Part shown: positions 47,035-55,529 of the stretch, in pieces | Position numbering within the stretch: position 1 is the stretch's first letter | How the letters are laid out: each line of letters begins with the position of its first letter | Assembly (NCBI RefSeq): GCF_029961765.1 | Contig: NZ_CP124681.1 | Location: forward strand, 1,860,001 to 1,924,000 | Source: Nocardioides sp. QY071 | GTDB lineage: Bacteria; Actinomycetota; Actinomycetes; Propionibacteriales; Nocardioidaceae | DNA: 64,000 nt | Direction of reading: 5' to 3' | Notes under the pieces: generated by a model | What the model saw: the letters and a program-made list of their open reading frames with translations, nothing else | What the model was told of the DNA's origin: nothing | Database searches by the model: none | Program-made: the position numbers and the translations under genes

Positions 47035-47300
47035 GGTTGGGGCCTCGGCTCGATCGGGGTGCGCCACGGCGCCCAGTGGTCGATGGCGGCGAGCGCGGCG
47101 AGCAGCTCCTCCATCCGGTGCCGGTCGACGGCGACCCAGTCGCCGTCGGGGTACACCTGGTAGGGCGTGAAGTCCCACGGTGCGAGGTGCCGCGCGGTCT
47201 GGACGAGCGGCTGGACCGAGGCCAGCTCGCGTTCCAACCGGCTCACCCGGGCACGCGACAGCGCCAGCTCGCGTTCGAGGCGGGGCAGGTCGTCCGCCAT
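47031..47300 (-). CDS. Small coiled-coil protein in the dioxygenase operon
   Basis: This 89-residue protein of unknown function has a charged coiled coil (residues 3-30, LERELALSRARVSRLERELA) followed by a Trp/Tyr/Pro-rich C-terminal half (WDFTPYQVYPDGDWVAV) and another helix. It overlaps the amidotransferase by ATGA and starts one base from the stop of the beta subunit. The tight packing argues it is a true operon member, perhaps a complex-assembly or specificity factor. No family is recognised. Confidence 0.65.
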   Translation of the reverse strand: MADDLPRLERELALSRARVSRLERELASVQPLVQTARHLAPWDFTPYQVYPDGDWVAVDRHRMEELLAALAAIDHWAPWRTPIEPRPQP

Positions 47301-47301
47301 C

Positions 47302-47901
47302 TCAGAACACCAGCGTGAGGTTCTCGTGGTACTGCTCGGAGTCGAGCAGGTTCACCATCTTCAACCGGATCCGCCAGCCGTCGTCGTGCGGGAGGAGCAC
47401 GTGGCCGTACCAGCCGGCGTAGACCTTGGCGACCCCGGCGCGGAACTCGTGCACGACGAAGCTCGAGCGCACCACGAGGCGCCCGTCCGGATCGGTCACC
47501 GTCTCGATGTTCGTGATCGTGCGTCGGGTTCGCGAGGCCGGGAGCTGGCTGTAGGCCAGGCCGGTGCGCAGCCAGTAGACCCGGTCGGTGAGCCTGCGGT
47601 GGTCGTCGAAGGCGTGGCTGACCTCGGTGCGCGGGTTGCCTCCGCCGGCGGTGACAGGCACCCAGTAGAGGCCGTCGCCGGCGAACAGGTCGAGCCAGTC
47701 GTTGAACCGGCCCTCGTCGACCAGGCGTGCCTCGTGGGCGAGGAAGGACTGCGCCTGGTGCCACTCCTCGAGGGCTGCGGCCGGCCAGTCGTCAGCGAAC
47801 AGGGCACGGAAGCCGTCGAGCTCGTCGTACCAGTCGGCGTCGACGTGGAACGAGTGCGCAGAGGTGTCCTGGAACTGCGGCGGGAGCGCGGAGAGCCTCA
47901 T
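47302..47901 (-). CDS. Rieske ring-hydroxylating dioxygenase, beta subunit
   Basis: This 199-residue NTF2-like beta subunit (PF00866) has AHEARLVDEGRFNDWLDLFAGDGLYWVPV and the C-terminal RIRLKMVNLLDSEQ pattern. It makes the structural half of an alpha-beta oxygenase. Its ATG overlaps the alpha-subunit stop (ATGA), so the subunits should be made in equal amounts. AGGAGG lies upstream on the minus strand. Confidence 0.93.
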   Translation of the reverse strand: MRLSALPPQFQDTSAHSFHVDADWYDELDGFRALFADDWPAAALEEWHQAQSFLAHEARLVDEGRFNDWLDLFAGDGLYWVPVTAGGGNPRTEVSHAFDDHRRLTDRVYWLRTGLAYSQLPASRTRRTITNIETVTDPDGRLVVRSSFVVHEFRAGVAKVYAGWYGHVLLPHDDGWRIRLKMVNLLDSEQYHENLTLVF

Positions 47902-49226
47902 CGGACCTCCTCCCGCATCCGGCGCAGCCACTCGTCGTAGTAGCTGCGCATGTGCAGCTCGTCGGTGACAGCCGTACCGATCACCCCGTCGTCGCCGAGC
48001 GACTGCCAGCCGGCCACGTCGAGGCCGCGGTTCATGAAGATCCATTCGGCCTCGGGCGCGGCGAGCCCGCGCTGGGCTTCCTCGAAGTTGGCCTGGTCGT
48101 CCGGCTCCCCGAAGGCAGGGAAGTCCTCCTGGGTGCGCATCCGCAGGGTGTTCACCTCTTGCGGGACACCGCCGATCCGGGTCGCGTGCCACGTGAGCTG
48201 GGTGCGGTCGACGGCCAGCGGCTCGATCACCTGGATCTGGTTCCCGATGATCAGCAGGTTCGGGAAGATGCTCAGGTTGATCTGGGCTCCGATCGCCAGG
48301 TCCAGCAGCCGGTCGGCGTCGTCGCCGTGCTGCTCGCGGATCCGCTGCTCGAAGGACTCCCGTCCCGGTTGCGGCCGCTGGTTGGCCCAGAAGCTGCCCG
48401 GATCGTCGCCGTGGGCGGGCCGCTGGTCGATCACGCTGTGGCCGTTGCCGAGGGAGTACGACTGCATCGGGCCGTCGTCAGGCGTGCGGCCGAAGTACGA
48501 CATGTCCTTCGACTCGCCCATGCGCGAGGCCATCTCCAGCAACGAGCGGTGTGAGAACGACGGGTGGTAGCCGTCGCCCGCGTTGTCGTACGCGAGCTTC
48601 CAGTTGCCCCGGAAGCCCATCCGGTAGGCGGCGGAGCCGAGGAGCACCTCGCCCTCGGGGGCCCGGTCGATCCAGTAGTCCAGCCAGGGGAGGGCGTGGC
48701 CGAGCCACTCCTCGACCGAGGGGGCGTCGGCGTTCATCGTGCCGAACACGAAGCCGCGGTAGCTCTCGACCCGGCTCACCCGGGTCAGGCCGAACTCGGA
48801 GCGGTCCATCTCGCCGTACCCCTGCGGCCACGGGACGCCGACGAGCTCGCCGGTGTTGCGGAAGGTCCAGCCGTGGTACGGGCACTGGAAGCTCTTCGCC
48901 GTGCCGGACTCCTCGCGGCACACCGTCGCCGCGCGGTGGGCGCAGCGGTTGAAGACCGCGTGCAGCGCGCCGCGCCGGTCGCGGGTCACCAGTACGGGAC
49001 GCAGCCCCATCCGCACCGACACGAAGGCGTTCGGCTCGGGCAGCTGCGACTCGTGGGCGAGGTACATCCACGACTCGCCGCCGAAGACCTTCACCATCTC
49101 CTCGGTGAAGACCTCGGGCTCGGTGTACAGGGTGCGGTGCACCCGGTCCTCGTGCACCAGGTCGCCCCAGCGGTCGGTTCGGCCCCTCTCCGGTGCTGCA
49201 GTCGGTCGTTGTTCCTGGACGGTCAT
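47898..49226 (-). CDS. Rieske ring-hydroxylating dioxygenase, alpha subunit
   Basis: This 442-residue catalytic subunit binds its Rieske cluster by Cys95, His97, Cys115 and His118 (CAHR...CPYHGW). The mononuclear iron site has the bridging Asp218 and His221/His226 in DNAGDGYHPSFSH. All key residues are intact. It is the first gene of a six- or seven-gene operon with beta subunit, small protein, amidotransferase, GS-like ligase, ferredoxin and reductase. ATG 49226 is preferred over an upstream start that lacks conservation. The IclR gene lies 179 bases upstream on the same strand. Confidence 0.95.
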   Translation of the reverse strand: MTVQEQRPTAAPERGRTDRWGDLVHEDRVHRTLYTEPEVFTEEMVKVFGGESWMYLAHESQLPEPNAFVSVRMGLRPVLVTRDRRGALHAVFNRCAHRAATVCREESGTAKSFQCPYHGWTFRNTGELVGVPWPQGYGEMDRSEFGLTRVSRVESYRGFVFGTMNADAPSVEEWLGHALPWLDYWIDRAPEGEVLLGSAAYRMGFRGNWKLAYDNAGDGYHPSFSHRSLLEMASRMGESKDMSYFGRTPDDGPMQSYSLGNGHSVIDQRPAHGDDPGSFWANQRPQPGRESFEQRIREQHGDDADRLLDLAIGAQINLSIFPNLLIIGNQIQVIEPLAVDRTQLTWHATRIGGVPQEVNTLRMRTQEDFPAFGEPDDQANFEEAQRGLAAPEAEWIFMNRGLDVAGWQSLGDDGVIGTAVTDELHMRSYYDEWLRRMREEVR

Positions 49227-49356
49227 CTCGCGCCTCGCTCGGATCGCTGTCGATGAGCAGCGGCAGAGGTTCGCCAGAGATGCGTCCGCCTCCACCGCGC
49301 TGCGGGTGGCGGCACGCTATTGACGGCGAGCGTCGTGGGACTACGCCGTACGTGCT

Positions 49357-49378
49357 GAATTCCCCCCAGGGAAATTCC
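49357..49378. promoter_or_regulatory. Candidate IclR site before the dioxygenase operon
   Basis: GAATTCCCCCCAGGGAAATTC is imperfectly palindromic and contains GAATTCC, the complement of the GGAATTC found at the IclR gene's own start (50159). It lies between IclR and the alpha-subunit gene. Confidence 0.35.
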
Positions 49379-49405
49379 GGACCGTCAGGTCAGGCTCGGC
49401 GAGGC

Positions 49406-50182
49406 TCAGGAGGTCGACGTACCCAGCGCCTCCTCCGTCTGCTCGACCGCGTAGCGCAGGGCCTCGACGTAGTCCGCCACCTTCGACCGGTCGAAGCGCG
49501 AGCTCGGGATCGCCAGCGAGATCGCGAAGGTCGGGCGGCCCAGGGCGTCCTTCGAGCAGACCGCGACACCGTCGACGCCCTGGGCCGACTCCTCGATGCT
49601 CAGGGCGTAGCCGCGGGTGCGGACGGCGTGCAGGTGCCGCTTGAGTGACTGCATGCTGGTGATCCGCGAGGAGCGCGCCGGCGGGAGGCCGTCGGCGAAG
49701 ACCTCCTCGAGCTGCTTGCCGTTGAGCTCGGAGAGCAACGCCTTGCCCGCTGCGGAGGCGTACGCCGGCACGCGGTCCCAGCGGTCGGTGGCGACGTGCG
49801 ACGGGGTCGGGCCGGCCACGCCGTCGACCCAGCGCAGCAGCGGCCCCTGGCGCACCCAGACGTGCACCGTCTCGCCGACCGCCTGGCTCAACCGGTCGAT
49901 GACCGGGTGCACGAGCGTGCGGAACTCGCCGACGTCGCGGCCGCGGACCTGCTCGGGCCGCATCTCCGGGCCGAGCCGGTACTGCCGGTCCCGGTCCTGC
50001 ATCGCGAAGCCGTCGAAGCACAGCGCGGCGAGCAGCCGGTGCGCGGTCGACGGGGCAACGCCGAGGAGCTCGGCCGCCTCCTTGACGCCGAGGACGCGGC
50101 CGTCGCGCAGCTCCTTGAGCAGGACCAGCCCGCGGTGCAGGGACTCGATCGGTGGTGTGGAATTCGCCACAACGAAAAACAT
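49406..50182 (-). CDS. IclR-family regulator of the catabolic island
   Basis: This 258-residue IclR protein has an N-terminal winged helix (about residues 10-70, LGVKEAAELLGVAPSTAHRLL) and a C-terminal effector domain ending with the conserved YALSIEESAQGVDGVAV and AISLAIPSSRF. It sits between the dioxygenase operon (same strand, downstream) and the divergent M24/hydantoinase operon, so it may control both. ATG 50182 has no clear ribosome site; GTG 50170 is an alternative. A TGTGG-N6-CCACA palindrome covers the first codons. Confidence 0.92.
   Translation of the reverse strand: MFFVVANSTPPIESLHRGLVLLKELRDGRVLGVKEAAELLGVAPSTAHRLLAALCFDGFAMQDRDRQYRLGPEMRPEQVRGRDVGEFRTLVHPVIDRLSQAVGETVHVWVRQGPLLRWVDGVAGPTPSHVATDRWDRVPAYASAAGKALLSELNGKQLEEVFADGLPPARSSRITSMQSLKRHLHAVRTRGYALSIEESAQGVDGVAVCSKDALGRPTFAISLAIPSSRFDRSKVADYVEALRYAVEQTEEALGTSTS
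50156..50171. promoter_or_regulatory. Candidate operator at the IclR start
   Basis: TGTGG-AATTCG-CCACA has 5-bp perfect arms and includes GGAATTC. It lies over the first IclR codons, where binding would block its own expression. Confidence 0.35.
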
Positions 50183-50359
50183 AGCGCCGTTCGTTCTCGG
50201 TGCTGTTGCCGCGGGACTACGTTCACGTCACCTCGAGGACCGACCTCGGAGACGCCGCCCGGCTCGCGACTCTGCGACCCGGTGGCGCCGGTCCTCACCG
50301 AGTCCGGGCGCGCCGGCCATGCCGTCGTCCGCCCCTGCCCTCATTGGAGGAGGTTCCCC

Positions 50360-51544
50360 ATGTCCCAGTCCATCGACGAGCGCGATCGGCGTTGGGCCGA
50401 GCTCGACAAGGCGATGGTCGAGCACGACCTCGACGCCCTCGTCTTCGCGGCGAACGACTACCGCGGCCACAAGGGATCGCTGCGCTACGTCGCCGACTAC
50501 AACCTGTGCCACAAGTACGGCAACGCCGTCCTGCTGCGCGACCGTGAGCCGGTGCTCGTCCTGTCCGGCAGCCTGGTCAGTGCCCGCAAGCCGGTCTCCG
50601 GCTGGGTGCGCGACTACCGGTTCCCGGCCACGACCGGCGCCGGCCTGGTCGAGGCGCTCAAGGAGTCGAGCCGGGTCGAGAAGGTCGGCATCATCGGCAT
50701 GGGCCAGGTGCTCAAGGTCAACGAGTACCTCGCCCTCACCGAGGCGTTCCCGGGCTGCGCGTTCGTCGACTTCACCAAGGAGTTCGAGCGGATCCGCGCG
50801 GTCAAGAGCGGCTACGAGCTGGCGGGAGCCGAGGAGTCGGCGCACATCCTCGACCAGTGCTTCCACCGGCTGCTCGAGATCGTCCACCCCGGGATCACCG
50901 AGCGCGAGATCGGCGCCGAGATGCACCGCGTCGGCCACCTGCTGGGCGGAGAGGACCCGATCTTCCTGTCCATGCACACCGACGAGCAGAACGAGCACTC
51001 CCGCTCGACCTTCGACAGCCCGCGCGACCGGGTGCTCGGCACCCACGACGTGCACACGTTCTCCTTCGAGATGATCGGGCCGCGCGGCTACTGGACCGAG
51101 CTGGCCCGGATGGTCACCTTCGCCCAGCCCGACGAGGTCACCGCGCGGATGGCGCGCGCGGTCACCGACGGCATCGGGAACGGCGCCCGGGCGATGGCAC
51201 CCGGCGCGATCCCGAGCGACATCCAGCGAACCGTGCTGACGGGCGTCGAGCAGCACGGTGCCACCACGTCGTACTGGTCCGGGCACTCGCTCGGCCTCGA
51301 CGTGATCGAGGACCCGATGATCGGCCTCGACGTCGTCGAGGATCCCGAGCAGTCACCCGACAACACCATCGAGGCAGGCATGGTCCTGACCCTGCACCCG
51401 ATGGTCCAGGACATCGAGGGGCGCCACAGCGGCTACATGTCCGACACTTTCATCGTGGAGTCCGGCGGCAGCCGGAAGCTCTCCGAGCACCCGACCGGTC
51501 TCCACCGCGTCTCCCGAGGAGGGGTCACCATCCATGACCACTGA
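50360..51544 (+). CDS. Creatinase-like M24-fold protein lacking peptidase metal ligands
   Basis: This 394-residue pita-bread-fold protein has a creatinase N-domain (about 10-140) and an M24 domain (about 150-380). The Asp/Asp/His/Glu/Glu metal set of M24 peptidases is not kept. The two Asp positions look like Glu237 and Glu247, the His lies in GHSLG (His309), and the first C-terminal Glu is His346. Creatinase itself also lacks metal, so a hydrolase acting on a guanidino or amide compound is plausible. GGAGGAGG precedes the ATG. It overlaps the hydantoinase B gene by 11 bases. Confidence 0.85.
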   Translation: MSQSIDERDRRWAELDKAMVEHDLDALVFAANDYRGHKGSLRYVADYNLCHKYGNAVLLRDREPVLVLSGSLVSARKPVSGWVRDYRFPATTGAGLVEALKESSRVEKVGIIGMGQVLKVNEYLALTEAFPGCAFVDFTKEFERIRAVKSGYELAGAEESAHILDQCFHRLLEIVHPGITEREIGAEMHRVGHLLGGEDPIFLSMHTDEQNEHSRSTFDSPRDRVLGTHDVHTFSFEMIGPRGYWTELARMVTFAQPDEVTARMARAVTDGIGNGARAMAPGAIPSDIQRTVLTGVEQHGATTSYWSGHSLGLDVIEDPMIGLDVVEDPEQSPDNTIEAGMVLTLHPMVQDIEGRHSGYMSDTFIVESGGSRKLSEHPTGLHRVSRGGVTIHDH

Positions 51545-53318
51545 GCCCATGACCACCGAGCCGACCACCGCGCCGGCCGCCGGCATCGACCCGATCACCG
51601 CGTCGGTCCTGCAGCGCCGGGTCGACTCCGTCGCCAAGGAGATGGCGACGATGCTGATGCGCTCGTCGCGCTCCCCGATCTTCAACGAGATCGGCGACCT
51701 GGTGACGGTCATCTTCGACCGCAACGGCAACACCCTGGCCCAGGCCGAGTTCGCCGCGATCATCGCCTTCGGCGCGCACCCGTCGCTGGAGTACATCATC
51801 GAGTACTTCGGCGACGACATCCACGAGGGCGACGTCATCATCCACAACGACGTCTACCACGGCGGCAACCAGAACGCGGACACCGGCATCTTCCTGCCGA
51901 TCTTCGCCGAGGGGCAGCTGATCGGCTGGACCGCCGCGAAGGGCCACCTGGCCGACATCGGCGGCATGACGGCGGGTGGCTACAACCCCAACGCCCGTGA
52001 CATCTGGCAGGAGGCGCTGCGGATCCCGCCGCTCAAGCTTGCCGAGAAGGGCGTCCCGCGCAAGGACGTATGGGACCTGCTCGCCGCCAACATCCGGTTC
52101 GGCTTCGTCATGGAGGACATCCGGGCGATGGTCGGCTGCTGCACCGTGGGCGCGCGTCGGGTGGTCGAGGTCGTCGACCGCTACGGGCTCGAGAGCTACG
52201 AGTCGCACTGGCGCTACATCCTCGACAGCTCGCGCCGCCAGGTCGAGGCCGAGGTCGGGCGCTGGCCCGACGGCCGCTACCACGGGGAGAGCTTCATGAC
52301 CTCCGACGGCGTCGACCCGGAGAAGAAGTACAAGATCGCCGTCGACATCGAGATCGCCGGCAGCGACATCACCTTCGACTTCTCCGGCTCCGACGACCAG
52401 TCGCCCGGCATCTGCAACATGCCTCCCGCCGCGGCCAAGGGTGCGGTCCGGATCGCGTTCCTCATGTTGATGGCCAGCGGCGGGATCCGGATCCCCACCA
52501 ACCAGGGGCTGTTCGCGCCGATCGCGACGAGGTTCCGCAAGGGATCGATCGTCGACCCGGAGTTCCCGGCCGCGACGATCTACGGCAACCAGCTCTGCGA
52601 CGAGGTCGTCGAGGCGATCATGCTCGCGCTCGCCGACGCGCTGCCCGACCGGGTCTGCGCCGGCTGGAACAAGTACATGTGCACCGCCACCAACGGCATC
52701 GACCCGCGCACCGGTGAGCCGTTCGCGGCCTTCACCGTCTTCCAGAGGACAGGTCCCGGCGGCGTCCAGGGCCAGGACGGCTGGGACGCGCTCGGCTTCA
52801 CCGGCACCGCCGGCCAGATGCGTTACCCCGACCCGGAGATGCTCGAGATCACCACTCCGCACTTCCTGGAGTACAACGAGTACCTCCCGGACTCCGCGGG
52901 CTCCGGCGAGTTCCGCGGCGGCTACGGCACGCGGTCGGCCTGGCGGACCTACGGGGAGGGCCAGATCGGTGTGACCCTGGCCGACAACATGGCGCACGAG
53001 GGCGCCTACCCGGCCCGCGGTCTGTTCGGTGGCCGCGACTCCGGCCTCAACGAGCTGCGCGTCGAGTACCCCGACGGCTCCGGTCAGGACTGGGGCTCCA
53101 AGGAGATCATCGACCAGCCCGTCGGCACCCGGATCGTCTCGAACGCCGGGGGCGGAGCGGGGTACGGCGACCCGCGCCGCCGTCCCGCGGCGAAGGTGCT
53201 CGCGGAGGTCCGCGACGGCCTCCTCTCGGCCGAGAAGGCCCGCGCCGACTACGGCGTCGTACTCACCGCCGACGGTCAGGCCGTCGACGAAGTCCAGACC
53301 GCGGCGCTGCGCGCCTGA
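51534..53318 (+). CDS. Hydantoinase B / oxoprolinase-family subunit
   Basis: This 594-residue HyuB-type subunit (PF02538) has the family stretches SRSPIFNEIGDLVT, HPSLEYIIEYF, GDVIIHNDVYHGGNQNAD and the C-terminal GAGYGDPRRR. HyuB partners the ATP-using HyuA in opening hydantoin, N-methylhydantoin, 5-oxoproline, caprolactam or related rings, or in acetone/acetophenone carboxylation in other groups. Its start overlaps the M24 gene and HyuA follows after 16 bases, so the three are one operon. Confidence 0.93.
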   Translation: MTTEPMTTEPTTAPAAGIDPITASVLQRRVDSVAKEMATMLMRSSRSPIFNEIGDLVTVIFDRNGNTLAQAEFAAIIAFGAHPSLEYIIEYFGDDIHEGDVIIHNDVYHGGNQNADTGIFLPIFAEGQLIGWTAAKGHLADIGGMTAGGYNPNARDIWQEALRIPPLKLAEKGVPRKDVWDLLAANIRFGFVMEDIRAMVGCCTVGARRVVEVVDRYGLESYESHWRYILDSSRRQVEAEVGRWPDGRYHGESFMTSDGVDPEKKYKIAVDIEIAGSDITFDFSGSDDQSPGICNMPPAAAKGAVRIAFLMLMASGGIRIPTNQGLFAPIATRFRKGSIVDPEFPAATIYGNQLCDEVVEAIMLALADALPDRVCAGWNKYMCTATNGIDPRTGEPFAAFTVFQRTGPGGVQGQDGWDALGFTGTAGQMRYPDPEMLEITTPHFLEYNEYLPDSAGSGEFRGGYGTRSAWRTYGEGQIGVTLADNMAHEGAYPARGLFGGRDSGLNELRVEYPDGSGQDWGSKEIIDQPVGTRIVSNAGGGAGYGDPRRRPAAKVLAEVRDGLLSAEKARADYGVVLTADGQAVDEVQTAALRA

Positions 53319-53334
53319 CCCGCAAGGACCCACC

Positions 53335-55443
53335 ATGAGCACCACCATGAGCATCCGAATCGGAATCGACGTCGGCGGCACGTTCACCGACTTCCTCGTG
53401 ATCTACCCCGACGGCAGCCGCCGCATCCACAAGACCAGCTCGGTCCCGTCCGATCCACCGCAGGCGGTGCTCAACGGGCTGCGCGAGCTGGCCGACCTCG
53501 AGGGCACGACCGTCGAGGAGTTCGTCGACCGGATCGGCATGATCGTGCACGGCACGACCGTGACCACCAACGCGCTGCTGACCCGGCGCGGCCCGAAGAC
53601 CGCCATGCTCGTCACCGAGGGCTTCCGTGACGTGCTGCCGATGCGGCACGGCACCCGCGAGGACGGCTACGACAACCTCCTCGCGATGCCGGAGCCGCTC
53701 GCGCCGCGACACCTCCGGCTGCCGATCGAGGGCCGGATGGACTACCAGGGCGAAGAAGTGACGCCGCTCGACGAAGACGGTGTACGCGCGGCTGCGGCGA
53801 CCCTGCGTGAGCAGGGCGTCGAGTCGGTCGCCATCTCGTTCATGCACTCGCACGCCAACGCGGCGCACGAGCAGCGGGCCGCGGAGCTGCTCCGCGAGCT
53901 GCTGCCCGACGTCTACCTCACCGAGTCGGCGGAACTGCTCGGCCAGGCGCGCTACTACGAGCGCTCCAGCGCCGCCGTCCTCAACTCGTACGCCGGGCCG
54001 ATCATCTCGTCGTACCTGACGACGCTGACCGGCCTGCTCGAGGAGGTGCGCTTCGGCGGACTCCTCCTCATGATGCAGTCCAACGGTGGCGTAGCGACGC
54101 CCGACCAGCTGGCCCGGCGGGCCGCCCTGTCGCTGCTGTCCGGCCCGGCGTCGGGGCCGACCGCGGGCCTGCTGGTCACCGCCGAGCACGGCTGGGACTC
54201 GTGCCTGACCGTCGACATGGGCGGCACCAGCTTCGACGCCGCGGCGGTCAAGGGCGGCAAGCCGCTGGTGATGACCGACGGCAGCATCGACCGCTGGTCG
54301 CTGGCGCTGCCCTCGGTCGACATCCACACCATCGGCGCGGGGGGAGGCTCGATCGCCTCCGTGGACGAGGGCGGTCTGCTCAGTGTCGGACCGCAGAGCG
54401 CCGGAGCCGTGCCCGGCCCGGCCTGCTACGGCCGCGGCGGCGACCGTCCGACAACGACCGACGCGGACGTCGTGCTCGGCTACCTGGACCCGGACAGCTT
54501 CCTCAACGGCCAGATGCAGCTGGACAAGAAGGCCGCCGAGGAGGCGATCCGCCGCGACGTCGCCGAGCCGCTGGGCATCAGCGTGCTGGAGGCGGCGGCC
54601 GGCATCTACGAGATGGTCAACGTCTCGATGGCCTCCGGCGTCCGTGACATCACGGTGCGTCGGGGCCTGGACCCGCGGGACTTCCCGATCGTCGTGGCGG
54701 GCGGTGCGGGACCGGTCCACGCGGCCGCGATCGCGGGCGAGCTGGACATCCCGGTACTGATCACGCCCCGTGACTCGTCGATCTTCTGTGCGGCCGGCAT
54801 GCTCGTGTGCGACTTCAAGCACGACTACGTGCAGAGCGCCAACGACCGGCTCGACAGCCTCGACCTCGACGGCCTGGTCCACACCTGGAAGGCGATGGCC
54901 GAGGAGGGCCGCGCGACCCTGCACGGCGAGGGGGTCGGCGACGACGCGATCTCCTTCGAGCCGTCGCTCGACCTGCGCTACAAGGGCCAGTGGTACGAGC
55001 TGGGCATCCCGCTCGATGCCACCATGCTCGACGCACCCGACGTCGCCGCGATCGCGTCCGCCTTCCACGCCGAGCACGAACTGCTCTTCGGCTACCACAG
55101 CGACGAGATGCCCATCGACGTCCTCAACGTCCGCCTGTCGGCGGTCGGGCGGACCTCCGACGAGCGGATCGACCTGAGCTCGGAAGTCCCGGTCGACAAG
55201 CCCGCGCGTCCCGCCCGGCGAGAGATCTGGTCTCCGGCACAGAAGGCGATGGTCGAGGTCGACGTCCACCAGGGCACCTCGATGGGGCCGGGCACCCGGC
55301 TCAGCGGGCCCGCGGTCATCGAGCTCGGTACGACGACCATCGTCGTGCTCGACCAGTACGACTGCGTCGTCGACCGCAGCGGCTCGTTCGTGATGTACCT
55401 GCGCGAGCGCGCAGCGGAGATCGAGGCGCAGCTCAACCTCTGA
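53335..55443 (+). CDS. Hydantoinase A / oxoprolinase-family ATPase subunit
   Basis: This 702-residue HyuA-type subunit combines an N-terminal Hydant_A_N (about 5-180) and the Hydantoinase_A ATPase fold (about 200-500). It has IGIDVGGTFTDFLV, HGTTVTTNALL, LTVDMGGTSFDAA and VVAGGAGPVHAAAIAGEL for ATP binding, plus a C-terminal beta domain. With HyuB it should drive ring opening or carboxylation of an amide-containing compound. The M24 and permease neighbours favour a small N-compound such as a hydantoin or creatinine derivative, but that is inference. Confidence 0.93.
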   Translation: MSTTMSIRIGIDVGGTFTDFLVIYPDGSRRIHKTSSVPSDPPQAVLNGLRELADLEGTTVEEFVDRIGMIVHGTTVTTNALLTRRGPKTAMLVTEGFRDVLPMRHGTREDGYDNLLAMPEPLAPRHLRLPIEGRMDYQGEEVTPLDEDGVRAAAATLREQGVESVAISFMHSHANAAHEQRAAELLRELLPDVYLTESAELLGQARYYERSSAAVLNSYAGPIISSYLTTLTGLLEEVRFGGLLLMMQSNGGVATPDQLARRAALSLLSGPASGPTAGLLVTAEHGWDSCLTVDMGGTSFDAAAVKGGKPLVMTDGSIDRWSLALPSVDIHTIGAGGGSIASVDEGGLLSVGPQSAGAVPGPACYGRGGDRPTTTDADVVLGYLDPDSFLNGQMQLDKKAAEEAIRRDVAEPLGISVLEAAAGIYEMVNVSMASGVRDITVRRGLDPRDFPIVVAGGAGPVHAAAIAGELDIPVLITPRDSSIFCAAGMLVCDFKHDYVQSANDRLDSLDLDGLVHTWKAMAEEGRATLHGEGVGDDAISFEPSLDLRYKGQWYELGIPLDATMLDAPDVAAIASAFHAEHELLFGYHSDEMPIDVLNVRLSAVGRTSDERIDLSSEVPVDKPARPARREIWSPAQKAMVEVDVHQGTSMGPGTRLSGPAVIELGTTTIVVLDQYDCVVDRSGSFVMYLRERAAEIEAQLNL

Positions 55444-55468
55444 GCCTCACCGTCTCTCGGGCTCCCAC

Positions 55469-55499
55469 ACCGGCCCGGCGCAGTCAGCGCCGGGCCGGT
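55469..55499. terminator. Strong hairpin between hyuA-type gene and permease
   Basis: Perfect 13-bp arms (55469-55481 and 55487-55499) enclose a five-base loop 25 bases after the HyuA stop. There is no T-run, so it may act as a partial terminator or RNA-stability element within the operon. Confidence 0.55.
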
Positions 55500-55529
55500 C
55501 ACCCCACCCACCCCGTCAGGAGTTCCGTC

